Positions 1 through 8,747 of a stretch of DNA of 64,000 nt are shown here, piece by piece (the first letter of the stretch is position 1; each line of letters starts with the position of its first letter). The stretch lies in the NCBI RefSeq assembly GCF_016624945.1, contig NZ_JACVUI010000013.1:1-64000 (forward strand). Reading direction: 5' to 3'. The notes under the pieces are model-generated. The model was not told the DNA's origin. It saw only the letters and a list, made by a program, of their open reading frames with translations, and ran no database searches. A program made the position numbers and the translations under genes. This DNA comes from Acinetobacter sp. S54 (GTDB taxonomy: Bacteria > Pseudomonadota > Gammaproteobacteria > Pseudomonadales > Moraxellaceae).

Positions 1-39
1 TACGTGCGGCTTATTACGTTCAAACTTGGCTTTAGCCAT
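1..39 (-). CDS. tuf: Elongation factor Tu, N-terminal fragment cut by the window edge
   Basis: Only the first 13 codons are present; the reading frame begins MAKAKFERNKPHV, the conserved start of bacterial EF-Tu (usually MAKEKFERTKPHV). EF-Tu is the GTPase that delivers aminoacyl-tRNA to the ribosome. The gene lies just downstream of four tRNA genes on the same strand, the arrangement known from the thrU-tyrU-glyT-thrT-tufB operon of enterobacteria. A ribosome binding site (GAGGAAG) precedes the ATG on the minus strand. The rest of the gene is outside the window, so integrity cannot be judged. Confidence 0.9.
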   Translation of the reverse strand, partial: MAKAKFERNKPHV

Positions 40-209
40 GATGATCTTCCTCATTTACGTCGAAAGCAAGCTACAAGAGGCTACAAAAGGCACCGAAGCT
101 ACACAGCACATCGACATTAGTCTAAAAAAACAGACGCCCAATACTTTAAAAGCAGACTAATAAGCCTGCTTTTGAAATTGTTGTGAATTTTCATTCACCA
201 AACTGTATC

Positions 210-284
<75 letters not shown>

Positions 285-297
285 GATAATCCTTCGA

Positions 298-373
298 TGG
301 AGCGGGAGACGAGGATCGAACTCGCGACATGCAGCTTGGAAGGCTGCCACTCTACCAACTGAGTTACTCCCGC
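298..373 (-). tRNA. tRNA-Gly (anticodon TCC)
   Basis: On the minus strand, a 76-nt cloverleaf has acceptor stem GCGGGAG/CTCCCGC, anticodon loop CTTCCAA giving TCC, T-loop GTTCGATCC and an encoded CCA. It is third in the four-tRNA cluster that precedes tuf. Confidence 0.97.
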
Positions 374-410
374 ACAGCGTTGGTACATTTACCACTTCAA
401 TCGAAGTTAA

Positions 411-494
411 TGGTGGTGAGAGAAGGATTCGAACCTTCGAAGCTTACGCGACAGAGTTACAGTCTGTTCCCTTTGACCGCTCGGGAATCTCACC
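411..494 (-). tRNA. tRNA-Tyr (anticodon GTA)
   Basis: On the minus strand, an 84-nt class II tRNA has acceptor stem GGTGAGA/TCTCACC, a long variable arm typical of bacterial tRNA-Tyr, anticodon GTA inside CTGTAACTC, T-loop GTTCGAATC and an encoded CCA. It is second in the cluster. Confidence 0.97.
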
Positions 495-552
495 AATATC
501 ACACTTAACTTTCAGTGCATGTTCTTTACCTCAACAACGATCAACCTTAAGA

Positions 553-628
<76 letters not shown>

Positions 629-651
629 GCTTCTTAGTGTTTCGTACGTTT

Positions 652-679
652 CGTATCGGAACGGTGTGCAGTTTAGCAA
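652..679 (-). promoter_or_regulatory. Possible promoter of the tRNA-tuf operon
   Basis: On the minus strand, TTGCTA (-35-like) is followed after 16 bp by GATACG (-10-like), about 25 bp before the first tRNA. The -10 match is poor, so this is only the best candidate in a short upstream gap that must contain the promoter. Confidence 0.3.
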
Positions 680-696
680 AACTCAGAAACGATGCA

Positions 697-720
697 AGCA
701 GTTTTTTTAAAAAAACTGCT
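697..720 (-). terminator. Perfect 24-bp palindrome after trpE, probable terminator
   Basis: AGCAG, a run of T and a run of A, then CTGCT form a perfect self-complementary block seven bases past the trpE stop. A minus-strand transcript would form a short GC-closed stem followed by mixed A/T. It is weaker than a classic hairpin plus T-run, but its position fits termination between trpE and the tRNA operon. Confidence 0.45.
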
Positions 721-726
721 AAAAAC

Positions 727-2220
727 TCATAAAATCAATCCGTTTGACGATAATTCAACCGCTTTGATCACTGCGCGTGCTTTTATTTGAGTTTCATTCC
801 ATTCTGACTCAGGATTTGAGTCTGCAACCAGCCCCGCTCCAGCCTGCACATAGACTTTTCCATTGCGGATAACACAGGTCCGAATGGCGATCGACATATC
901 CATTTCACCATGCCAGCCCAAATACCCAACAGCACCACCAAAAACTCCACGTTTTACCGGTTCAACCTCGTCGATAATTTCCATAGCACGAATTTTGGGT
1001 GCTCCCGATAACGTTCCCGCAGGGAATGTTGCCTTAAAGACATCCAAAGCATCAATATCATCTCGTACTTCACCCTGCACATTAGACACAATATGCATGA
1101 CATGTGAATAACGCTCGATCACCATGCGGTCGGTCACTTGCACCTTGCCAATTTTGGATACACGCCCTATATCATTGCGCCCCAGATCTATTAACATCAA
1201 ATGTTCAGCAATTTCTTTTTCATCTGCCAATAGTTCATGTTCCAATGCCAGATCTTCTTCTTTGGTTTTGCCTCGAGGACGTGTACCAGCCAATGGACGC
1301 ACAGTAGCAATTCCATCTTCAAGTCTGGATAAAATTTCTGGCGATGACCCTACGATATGAAAAGGTTGATCATCCGTCAGAGTTCTTCCTTGGACTAAAA
1401 ATAAATAGGGAGAAGGATTCAAATGACGTAACGCGCGATAAACCTGCAAAGCATCTCCATCAAAATCTGAAACCATGCGATGACCCGGCACCACCTGCAT
1501 GACATCACCCGCTCGAATATATTCTTTTACAGTTTCAATTGATTCGAGAAACTTAGCCTTACCGGTTAGAGATTCAAAATGCGGCGCTGTGTGAGTTTTG
1601 GCTTGCAAACTAATAGGGGTAGCCAACAAACGCTCTAGAGAATCTAGTTGGTTTTGTGCAGATTGATAAGCTTCTTCGTCATTCGTGTTGGCATGAACGA
1701 TAAAAAAAAGCGTATCTTTTAAATTATCGAAAATAATGACGGTCTTAGACAACATCATCCAGATATCTGGCAAACCCACTGGATCAGCTTCAGGGACATT
1801 ATTTAAACGAGACTCAATATAACGCACTGCATCATAACCAAAATACCCCACCAAACCACCAGTAAATTGGGGTAGAGCTGGAATTAACGCATGGGGAGGA
1901 ACTTTAAACTGGGTTTGATAATCACGAATGTATTGAAAAGGATCGGCACAATTTTGCGTTTCAATTTGCCCCTGCGCATTTTTAATGGTCAACACACCTG
2001 CATTGCAAGAAAAAACCGTCGATTCACCCAATCCAATGATTGAGTAGCGCGCCCAGTTTTCACCACCTTCAACCGATTCAAATAAATAGGCTTGTGTATG
2101 ATCTTTTAAACGCGCAAAAACAGAAAGCGGGGTTTCAGTATCCGCTAAACGCTGTCGATAAACTGGAATAGTGTTATAGCCAGCAGCCTTTAATTGTTCA
2201 AATTGTGCAAGTGTAGTCAT
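727..2220 (-). CDS. trpE: Anthranilate synthase component I
   Basis: TrpE makes anthranilate from chorismate with a glutamine amidotransferase partner (TrpG, not in this window), the first committed step of tryptophan synthesis in the cytoplasm. The 497-residue length is normal. The N-terminal region carries the YLFESVEGGENWARYS stretch near residue 45, the usual feedback (tryptophan) site of the family. The C-terminal chorismate-binding domain has DVMQVVPGHR near residue 240 and GTLSGAPKIRAMEIIDE near 400. The ATG overlaps the stop of a short upstream frame (ATGA), hinting at translational coupling. gph lies upstream on the same strand, as in Pseudomonas, so cotranscription is likely. Confidence 0.97.
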   Translation of the reverse strand: MTTLAQFEQLKAAGYNTIPVYRQRLADTETPLSVFARLKDHTQAYLFESVEGGENWARYSIIGLGESTVFSCNAGVLTIKNAQGQIETQNCADPFQYIRDYQTQFKVPPHALIPALPQFTGGLVGYFGYDAVRYIESRLNNVPEADPVGLPDIWMMLSKTVIIFDNLKDTLFFIVHANTNDEEAYQSAQNQLDSLERLLATPISLQAKTHTAPHFESLTGKAKFLESIETVKEYIRAGDVMQVVPGHRMVSDFDGDALQVYRALRHLNPSPYLFLVQGRTLTDDQPFHIVGSSPEILSRLEDGIATVRPLAGTRPRGKTKEEDLALEHELLADEKEIAEHLMLIDLGRNDIGRVSKIGKVQVTDRMVIERYSHVMHIVSNVQGEVRDDIDALDVFKATFPAGTLSGAPKIRAMEIIDEVEPVKRGVFGGAVGYLGWHGEMDMSIAIRTCVIRNGKVYVQAGAGLVADSNPESEWNETQIKARAVIKAVELSSNGLIL

Positions 2221-2274
2221 GAATTTCTCTCAATGGTTTTTAGTAAAGCACGATAATGTTGATAAAAGACGCGA

Positions 2275-2307
2275 TTATCGCCATCGAAAAACCTGACCCA
2301 AATTCAT
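2275..2307 (-). other. Possible 10-codon leader ORF before trpE
   Basis: On the minus strand an AAGGAG ribosome binding site sits 7 nt before an ATG that opens MNLGQVFRWR then TAA. One Trp codon occurs near the end. The spacing and ribosome site make translation plausible, but tandem Trp codons and a clear attenuator hairpin are both absent, so classical trp attenuation is not supported. A 28-codon frame shifted by one base continues to a TGA that overlaps the trpE ATG; see findings. Confidence 0.3.
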
Positions 2308-2347
2308 CCCAAACTCCTTAATGCACACTCTAATAAAAGACTTTCAT

Positions 2348-3016
2348 TTAAACCAATAATTGATCCAGACGATCGACCACTTGTTGCGGATCACTATCGT
2401 AAATATTCTCACCATGATTATAGCCATAGCTGACTACAATACAATCGATACCTGCACGGCGAGCAGCTTCTATATCATTTTTTGAATCACCTACCATTAA
2501 TGTTTGCAACTGCGTGGTCTTAAATACTTGCATACTATGTAATAACGGCAATGGATCCGGTTTTCGTAAAGGAAGACTATCTCCACCGACTACAAGCTCA
2601 AAATAATGATCTACCTCAAGCTTTTGCAATAATTCTTTTGCCAGATGTTCAGGTTTATTGGTCACACAAGCCATATCAATATGACGTTTTTTACAGACAT
2701 CCAAAAATGATTGGACCCCCTCAAACAAACGACTGTGAACACATAACTCCTGCGCATAGACTTCTAAATATTTTTCTAATAATTGTTGATGTTTTTCTGG
2801 TTCAATTTGACCGAATAAAAACTGTAAAACTGCATCACAAAGTTTGCCTGTGCCCTGCCCAACCCACTGCCGAACTTGAGCTTCAGTAACCTCGGCCCAG
2901 TCGAGCTGTTGTAAACTCAAATTCATAGAACGATACATATCTGATGCGGTATCGACTAACGTCCCATCCAGATCAAATAAAATTAATTTACGCTGTTCAA
3001 GCTGTAACAATGACAT
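2348..3016 (-). CDS. gph: Phosphoglycolate phosphatase, HAD superfamily
   Basis: Predicted cytoplasmic phosphatase that removes phosphate from 2-phosphoglycolate, a product of DNA 3'-end repair. HAD motif I is FDLDGTLVDT near residue 14, the motif II threonine is in CVTNKP, motif III is around RKPDPLPLL, and motif IV is GDSKNDIEAARRAG. At 222 residues it matches Gph size. I chose the ATG at 3016 because AGGG lies 6 nt upstream; a TTG six codons earlier has no ribosome site. It precedes trpE on the same strand. Substrate assignment within the HAD family rests on the gph-trpE neighbourhood. Confidence 0.88.
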   Translation of the reverse strand: MSLLQLEQRKLILFDLDGTLVDTASDMYRSMNLSLQQLDWAEVTEAQVRQWVGQGTGKLCDAVLQFLFGQIEPEKHQQLLEKYLEVYAQELCVHSRLFEGVQSFLDVCKKRHIDMACVTNKPEHLAKELLQKLEVDHYFELVVGGDSLPLRKPDPLPLLHSMQVFKTTQLQTLMVGDSKNDIEAARRAGIDCIVVSYGYNHGENIYDSDPQQVVDRLDQLLV

Positions 3017-3057
3017 TTGACACCCTGTTTTCAATTTTTAAAAAATACGAAATAAAT

Positions 3058-3081
3058 AAAGGCATGCCCATGCATGCCTTT
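3058..3081 (-). terminator. Rho-independent terminator after the FHA gene
   Basis: A 9-bp perfect stem (AAAGGCATG / CATGCCTTT) with a 6-nt loop is followed on the minus strand by an AT-rich tail. It lies 20 nt past the stop of the FHA-domain gene. Confidence 0.65.
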
Positions 3082-3099
3082 AATTTCTCAATCAAGGCA

Positions 3100-3753
3100 C
3101 TATTTAAAGAACACCCAAGCCAATACTGCCAGAATAATAATGATGATCACAGTCATCAAACCAACAGATGCATTTTTTTGTTGTTCTTTTTCTTGTTCAA
3201 CTCGGGAAACAGGCTGCTCGATGGGTGTAAGTTCAGGTTCAGCTTGAACCTTGACATCAACACCCTCTGGAATAGGAGCAGGTTTTGGTACTACGACAGA
3301 TTCTGGCATACCCTCACGACTGACTGGGGTCGCAACTGCCCGCTCATTTAGACTTGGCATACCCGCATCATTCATCTCCTGAGCCGGAGTTTTTAACACT
3401 TGTTGTACGGGTATTTCTGTTACAGGTTCAACTTCAATTTCTGGTAAGTCCTGATTTTGCTGTGCAGGTGCCAAAACTGAAAATTTGAGTCCTGCAAATT
3501 GTACAATATCTCCTTCATGCAATTGAACGTCTTGCTCAATACGCAAATCATTGACAAAAGTACCATTTGAAGAATTTAGATCTTGCACCCAGAGCTGATC
3601 ATCTTTTAAAAGAAGCGCCGCATGCTTACGTGAAACTTCTGCAGCTTGTAAAACCAAATCGGCATCCTGCCCACGGCCAACCAGCAAATCATGATCAATA
3701 CTTATTTCCTGCCCCGTAAACTCGCCCGTAATCGCTTGTAACTTCCAAGTCAT
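3100..3753 (-). CDS. FHA-domain protein with a C-terminal membrane anchor
   Basis: FHA domains bind phosphothreonine peptides. The domain fills about residues 5-95, with LVGRGQDADLVL, EVSRKHAALL and NSSNGTFVND carrying the expected Gly-Arg, Ser-Arg-Lys-His and Asn-Gly residues. A Pro/Glu/Val-rich linker (about 100-185) follows. One hydrophobic segment near the C-terminus (about 197-216, ending WVFFK) probably anchors the protein, with the FHA domain in the cytoplasm. No kinase or phosphatase is adjacent, so the partner is unknown. The gene stands alone between gph and gspD with its own terminator. Confidence 0.88.
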   Translation of the reverse strand: MTWKLQAITGEFTGQEISIDHDLLVGRGQDADLVLQAAEVSRKHAALLLKDDQLWVQDLNSSNGTFVNDLRIEQDVQLHEGDIVQFAGLKFSVLAPAQQNQDLPEIEVEPVTEIPVQQVLKTPAQEMNDAGMPSLNERAVATPVSREGMPESVVVPKPAPIPEGVDVKVQAEPELTPIEQPVSRVEQEKEQQKNASVGLMTVIIIIILAVLAWVFFK

Positions 3754-3822
3754 AATTAAACTCTCTAATTTTGATTTAGTAATATCATAACATGCTCAAA
3801 ATACGATTTCGTGCCGATCCTG

Positions 3823-6063
3823 TTAAGATGCTGGTCGTACTGTCGTCGTGGTTACTGTATTTTTTGTGCGCTCAACCTCTTTGGCAGGTAACTGCACGGT
3901 AGGCTCAACTGCAACAGGCGTAGTCATGACCTGATTCTGCCCTGCTGTTGGAACTTTTTGATAATTTGAAATTTGCGTTGCAAGTGCCGCAGAAGTGGGT
4001 TGATAAATATTATCAACATTATCAGGAAGCTTAGCGAAGTTACCATCCCGATCCATCGACAGCTGAAGACTATAAAGTTGATTATAGCGCTGCTGGGAAA
4101 TACGACGTACATCATTTGCATCCCCCACAATAGTTGGATGAATAAATACTAGCAAATTACGTTTTTCATTACTGCGCGAATCTGAGCGAAATAAACGACC
4201 AACATAAGGAATACTGCTTAACCCTGGAATACCCTGACGTGACAATAAGGTATTATCCGAAATCAAACCACCTAATACTACAGTTTGCCCATGTTCAGCC
4301 AACACAGACGTTTTAATTGCACGTTTACTGGTAATTAAGTCTGTAGCCTCACCTTTATCTTGAACAGCAGACACTTCCTGTTCCACTTCCAGACGCACCG
4401 TTCCATTATCACCAATATGCGGCACCACTTTTAGGGTAATACCAACATCTTTACGCTCCACAGTCGTATAAGGATTAACACCCGTGCTATTCGTCGTCAC
4501 CGACCCTGTGACAAAAGGTACATTCTGACCCACTACAATATAAGCTTCTTCATTGTCCATGGTTACAATAGAAGGGGTCGAAAGTAGATTAGATTTAGTA
4601 TTGGTTTTCAGAGCTTGAATCAATGCACCATACGCTTTACGTGAATCAAAATTCCCTAGCCCAATGGTTGCGCCATTCCCTTTATTGGCACCACCCGCAA
4701 TAGCAGCCGCAGCACCAGAGGTTCCGCCACTAGCATAGCCTGCGGCAATGGAAGCCAAACTCGCCCCCACATTTCCAAAGCTGATTAATCCAACACCACT
4801 ACTTAAATCGCCCAAAGCCCATTGAATACCCAATTGATCCGAATCATCACCCGATACTTCAATAATCGCAGCTTCGATCAATACCTGCTCACGGCGAATA
4901 TCCAACTGTTGAATAGAAGACTCTATTTCACGCATAAGTTGTGGATCTGCTTTGACCACCAATGCGTTTTGTGAACTGTCTGCAATAATACTGACACCGT
5001 TATTGTTAAAACTGGTAATCGCATTCTGGTTCTGACTTGAACTGGAATTATTATTCAGATTAATCGACGGCGTTGAAATAGAACTGCTTCCAGTACTGGA
5101 ACTGTTATTTTGATTACCAATGAGATTATTAATATTATTAGTTGAATTTGAAGTCGAATTATTACGGCTATTATTATTTGAGGATGAGACAGATTGCCCT
5201 GTTACTAAACCCTGTAGAATTTCTGCGAGATTTTTAGCACTTGCATATTTCAGACGAAATACTTTTAGCCCTCCTAAACGGTCAGCAGAAGGAACGTCTA
5301 AAGTTTCAATCAAATTACGAATGCGCTTACGACTGCCTGTATCTCCCTTGACCAAAATCCGATTAGTTCGCGTATCTGCGATTATGCGTACACGCGAACC
5401 ATTGAGGTCTTTAGAGGAACCTGTCGAACTCATCGATTCAAGCAAGCCAATAACTTCTTCTGCCTGACTATTCTGTAAAGCGACCGATTCGACGTCATTT
5501 TGCCCAGTGCCATCCAGATTACGGATAATCGTTTCAAGCTGGGCAATATTCGTCGCACGATCCGAAACAATCAATGCATTGGTCCCTGGCACAGCAGCCA
5601 AATTGGCAAATTGTGGCATAAGCGGACGTAATGCAGGAATCAAATCATTTGGATTAGTATTTTCCACCCAAATAACGCGCGTCACCACTTGGTCCCCTCG
5701 TGCATTATTGCGTGCATCATACGGAACACCTGAGTTCTTGACATTACTGTCTGGAACCAGTTTGACGGTATTACCTGAAGGAATGGCCACTACACCATTG
5801 ACATTCAAAACCCCTAAAAATAGATCATATACTTCATTTTTATTTAAAGGCTTATTGGAGATCACCGTAACATTGCCACGAACACGCGGATCGACCGCAA
5901 AGTTTTTACCTGTAATATCCGCTACTTCATTAATAAATGCAGTTAAATCAGCATCGCGTAAATTAATCTTCCATGTTTGTGCAAAGGCACTTGTACTAGT
6001 AGCTGCCATCACTGGAGCGGCTGCCAGTAAAGCCCAAAGTGGACGATGATTCAATAAAGCCAT
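3823..6063 (-). CDS. gspD: Type II secretion outer-membrane secretin GspD
   Basis: GspD forms the outer-membrane channel of the type II secretion system. Of its 746 residues, 1-28 are a signal peptide (cut after AFA). The N0 domain begins WKINLRDADLTAFI, repeated N domains follow, and the secretin core lies about 375-640 with ALIQALKTNTKSNLLSTPS, GQTVVLGGLI and IPGLSSIPYVGRLFR. An Asn/Ser-rich low-complexity block of roughly 55 residues interrupts the N3 region (about 292-348). The C-terminal tail is long and Val/Thr-rich. It follows gspC by 42 bp and is the last gene of a gspN-gspC-gspD unit. The pseudopilin, ATPase and platform genes are not nearby. Confidence 0.96.
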   Translation of the reverse strand: MALLNHRPLWALLAAAPVMAATSTSAFAQTWKINLRDADLTAFINEVADITGKNFAVDPRVRGNVTVISNKPLNKNEVYDLFLGVLNVNGVVAIPSGNTVKLVPDSNVKNSGVPYDARNNARGDQVVTRVIWVENTNPNDLIPALRPLMPQFANLAAVPGTNALIVSDRATNIAQLETIIRNLDGTGQNDVESVALQNSQAEEVIGLLESMSSTGSSKDLNGSRVRIIADTRTNRILVKGDTGSRKRIRNLIETLDVPSADRLGGLKVFRLKYASAKNLAEILQGLVTGQSVSSSNNNSRNNSTSNSTNNINNLIGNQNNSSSTGSSSISTPSINLNNNSSSSQNQNAITSFNNNGVSIIADSSQNALVVKADPQLMREIESSIQQLDIRREQVLIEAAIIEVSGDDSDQLGIQWALGDLSSGVGLISFGNVGASLASIAAGYASGGTSGAAAAIAGGANKGNGATIGLGNFDSRKAYGALIQALKTNTKSNLLSTPSIVTMDNEEAYIVVGQNVPFVTGSVTTNSTGVNPYTTVERKDVGITLKVVPHIGDNGTVRLEVEQEVSAVQDKGEATDLITSKRAIKTSVLAEHGQTVVLGGLISDNTLLSRQGIPGLSSIPYVGRLFRSDSRSNEKRNLLVFIHPTIVGDANDVRRISQQRYNQLYSLQLSMDRDGNFAKLPDNVDNIYQPTSAALATQISNYQKVPTAGQNQVMTTPVAVEPTVQLPAKEVERTKNTVTTTTVRPAS

Positions 6064-6105
6064 AGCCTGCTCTTTTTCCTAACTCGTTATGATGATCAAC
6101 ATCAC

Positions 6106-6942
6106 TTAAAAACTTTGTTGTATGGTCATCACTTGATCACCACGTTTTATTTCTATTTTGACCTGACCTTCTCGCTTCACTTGTTCTAACAGTTGTACGT
6201 CATTCTGTCCTTGACCAACTGACTGTCCATTGACGGAAAGAATGCGATCCCCAGATCTTAAACCTAAAGTATTACGAAGTGCCGCAGGGGTACGATCTGT
6301 TACTTCATATCCCGATCCATTGGCAGCACTCACTCCCATATTCTGTAAATATTGATCGCGATTTTGCTGCATTTGTTGAATAGCTTGCCCAATCACGGCG
6401 TTGGAATTTTGTGCAGCAGCAGGGGGAACCGCAGGCGTTGCAGGAGCAGTTGTGGTTGGAGGTACAATTGGCTGATATAGACCATTTTCAAGCCCCTTAA
6501 AACGAATTTCACGAGTCGCACCACCACTTTGACGCAATATCACATGATCCCAATACACTTCTGACAACTGATAAGCGCTATTATCAATGCTATCACCAAC
6601 CCGATAACGCTCGGCTTTATCATTGACTTTAATTACAGCGGAAGAAAAACGATTGGGGTAGCCAATCATCACACCTTGTAATTCAAAAGTTTGATTATCG
6701 TTCGCCGCGGTTGCAGTGGGTTCGTTAAATAATGAAAAGCTAGTGATATTGGGAATCCGTGCCTGCATGGATCCCAGTTCAACACGATCAAACTGCATAG
6801 CTTGGGGGGGAGCGACCACCCACCAGAATAGTGAAGCCAATTTCCAGCATAACCATACAATTAAAAAGATCAGCACCACAGCTGATAATTGATCAACTTT
6901 CTGCCATGGCATCCGTTGTATACGCTCAAACACTGTTTTCAT
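6106..6942 (-). CDS. gspC: Type II secretion inner-membrane protein GspC
   Basis: GspC links the inner-membrane platform to the secretin and helps choose substrates. One transmembrane helix (about residues 20-45) follows a short cytoplasmic start. The periplasmic HR domain (about 60-155) holds FELQGVMIGYPNRFSSAVI. A Pro/Ala/Thr linker near 160-175 leads to a C-terminal PDZ-like domain with LGLRSGDRILSVNGQSV. The ATG overlaps the gspN stop by one base, so the pair is translationally coupled. The 278-residue length suits the family. Confidence 0.93.
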   Translation of the reverse strand: MKTVFERIQRMPWQKVDQLSAVVLIFLIVWLCWKLASLFWWVVAPPQAMQFDRVELGSMQARIPNITSFSLFNEPTATAANDNQTFELQGVMIGYPNRFSSAVIKVNDKAERYRVGDSIDNSAYQLSEVYWDHVILRQSGGATREIRFKGLENGLYQPIVPPTTTAPATPAVPPAAAQNSNAVIGQAIQQMQQNRDQYLQNMGVSAANGSGYEVTDRTPAALRNTLGLRSGDRILSVNGQSVGQGQNDVQLLEQVKREGQVKIEIKRGDQVMTIQQSF

Positions 6943-7685
6943 TAAAATCCACCTGAGAACAATGGTTGACGAGTACTAATGACAAACGTATCTAGCCCTG
7001 CTTTACCTTCATAAGAAGGAACATTCAACAGTAACCGCTGGGTAAGCTGGACATCCAGCATCAAGTTTTGGTCAAAGGCCAGATTCGCCATTTTTTGACT
7101 ACGTTGATCACGAATATCAAGTTGCAGACGTCCATCTTTATCTTGTATTTGTCCTTGTAATGATGGCATGTTCATACGCTCTTGACGCTGCCCAAAGGTA
7201 TATACCAATTCTCCACCACCCCAATGCAACTGCCCTTCGCTCTGTGTAAATCCCTGTTCTTTTTGATAGTTAAATTTCACATCACTCAATTGAATACTAT
7301 TTGCTGGCCACTGCCAGTTTACAATTGATTTTAATGTTTCGGGTGCAATCTGACCATTAAGTTGACGAATAATAATTTTTTTACCAAAGCCATAGCCCAA
7401 AATACCTTGCAACTGAGTATTACCACTATGAATTTCAACATTAGCAGCTGCCCGCAACAGAATTAAATCCAGCGGACGCGTATTCCAGTGCAAAGAACCT
7501 CGCAGATTACCCCGATGCCAATCGGCTTGCCCCTGCCAAATATTGCCACTGACATTACTGAGGGTCTGATTATTTTTAGAGAATTTTGAAATTAACCAAT
7601 TCGCAGGAATTTGTAAAACCACAAAGACTAAAAACGCAATAACGGCAAACACCCACCACGCCACTTGCTTCGATTTTTTTTTCAT
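6942..7685 (-). CDS. gspN: Type II secretion protein GspN
   Basis: GspN is an accessory component of some type II systems; its role is poorly defined. The 247-residue protein has a Lys-rich start (MKKKSKQ), one transmembrane segment at about 8-30, and a periplasmic beta-rich remainder with GNIWQGQADWHRGNLRGSL, characteristic of the family. It is first in the gspN-gspC-gspD unit, and its stop overlaps the gspC start. The assignment relies on this order plus the family-like N-terminus. Confidence 0.88.
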   Translation of the reverse strand: MKKKSKQVAWWVFAVIAFLVFVVLQIPANWLISKFSKNNQTLSNVSGNIWQGQADWHRGNLRGSLHWNTRPLDLILLRAAANVEIHSGNTQLQGILGYGFGKKIIIRQLNGQIAPETLKSIVNWQWPANSIQLSDVKFNYQKEQGFTQSEGQLHWGGGELVYTFGQRQERMNMPSLQGQIQDKDGRLQLDIRDQRSQKMANLAFDQNLMLDVQLTQRLLLNVPSYEGKAGLDTFVISTRQPLFSGGF

Positions 7686-7783
7686 TCAGCCATTACCACT
7701 ATGCAAACTGCCTTTCCCTGTTGAGATTTTTCTCTTTTAGACATTATGCATACTTTTTCAACATCGCCAATTCAACTCTATAA

Positions 7784-7811
7784 AAAAACCAAGCATTCTT
7801 GCTTGGTTTTT
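7784..7811 (-). terminator. Terminator after the H-NS-like gene
   Basis: An 11-bp stem (AAAAACCAAGC / GCTTGGTTTTT) with a 6-nt loop ends in a T-run on the minus strand, 37 nt past the stop. The A-run on the other side lets it work in both directions. Confidence 0.85.
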
Positions 7812-7848
7812 CTCACTTTAAGGTGATTGAGTGACAAAAAGATGAAAA

Positions 7849-8175
7849 CTAGATTAAGAAATCTTCAAGTTTGGCACCTTTTTCCAATTCAGCCACTAAC
7901 CAGCGTGGTTGTTTACCACGACCTGTCCAGGTTTCTTCTGAATTGTTTTTATTACGGTAGCGCGGTTCTACTGATTTACGCGTAGTTTTTTTACGCTTTT
8001 GCTCGCCGTACTCAAGTAATTCTTCAACTGTAAAACCAACCGCCTCAGCAACTGCCAAAATTTGATTATATGCATCTTCGATTGCTTGATCTTTTTTAGA
8101 TGCAATTAAAGCTTCCGCTTCTTCTTGCAAACGTTTTAATTCATCAACCGAAAGATCGCTAATATCTGGTTTCAT
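7849..8175 (-). CDS. hns: H-NS family nucleoid protein
   Basis: A 108-residue DNA-binding protein that in this family coats AT-rich DNA and silences horizontally acquired and surface-structure genes. The N-terminal half (about 1-45) is a charged helical dimerisation region with LKRLQEEAEALIASKK. The C-terminal half has the H-NS DNA-binding signature ETWTGRGKQPRWL near residue 82. A basic linker (KRKKTTRKS) joins them. It is a single-gene unit with a strong terminator behind and about 570 bp of AT-rich DNA in front, consistent with autoregulation, though that is inferred. Confidence 0.93.
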   Translation of the reverse strand: MKPDISDLSVDELKRLQEEAEALIASKKDQAIEDAYNQILAVAEAVGFTVEELLEYGEQKRKKTTRKSVEPRYRNKNNSEETWTGRGKQPRWLVAELEKGAKLEDFLI

Positions 8176-8747
8176 TAAAAACCTACTCCAATAAACAAAA
8201 TATTATTCAGACAAAAATTTAAAATTAATTCTTTGAATTAAATTCAAACTAATACTATTTTAGTTCTAGTCCCTTAATCAAGTATTAAAACCAAATTTTA
8301 AACAACAAACTACAAATATGATCATTCAGATTACTAGGTCGAGGATTGTATTATATCGAGAGATTTAATTGATCAATGACTCATCTTATAATAAATCATC
8401 AATAGCATTAATTAGGACTCAATAATCGAGATCAATTTTCAATCTCAATAAAATTCAATATCACTTAAAAATAGACATTTCTGTCTACTTATTTAAAAGT
8501 TTTGTATTTTGCAAGGTGATATAAAAATATTCAGAAAAATCAAACTACCACAGATATATTTTTAAATCATAATAAATAAAAAAAAGGTATCATTCTCGAA
8601 TGACACCCTTAACTACTTTAAATTCATATTCAAGTTATGAAACAAAAAAATGGATTTAGAACAGTCATATTTTAACTCAGATTAATATTTCTTCTAACCC
8701 TTATATCTGTAAAATTAGTTGTAATACACGCTAAGCTTAAAGGCAGA
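8176..8747. other. AT-rich intergenic region upstream of hns
   Basis: This 572-bp gap is very AT-rich, with several short A and T tracts. It must hold the hns promoter and the thioesterase-unit terminator (8584-8612). I see no reading frame of convincing composition, no tRNA-like fold and no long repeat. H-NS proteins bind such DNA, so it may be its own target. Confidence 0.5.
8584..8612 (-). terminator. Terminator downstream of the thioesterase gene
   Basis: On the minus strand GGTGTCATTC pairs with GAATGATACC (one G-T pair) and is followed by eight T residues. It lies about 135 nt after the thioesterase stop, so the transcript would carry a long 3' tail. Confidence 0.7.

Noticed and set aside
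2275..2347. Classical trp attenuator
   Set aside because: No tandem Trp codons and no terminator/antiterminator hairpin pair precede trpE.
5120..5467. 115-codon plus-strand open frame
   Set aside because: Antisense to the Asn/Ser-rich gspD region; it looks like a Leu-rich shadow.
5507..6049. 180-codon plus-strand open frame
   Set aside because: It lies entirely antisense to gspD, has no ribosome site, and its composition mirrors the gspD frame.
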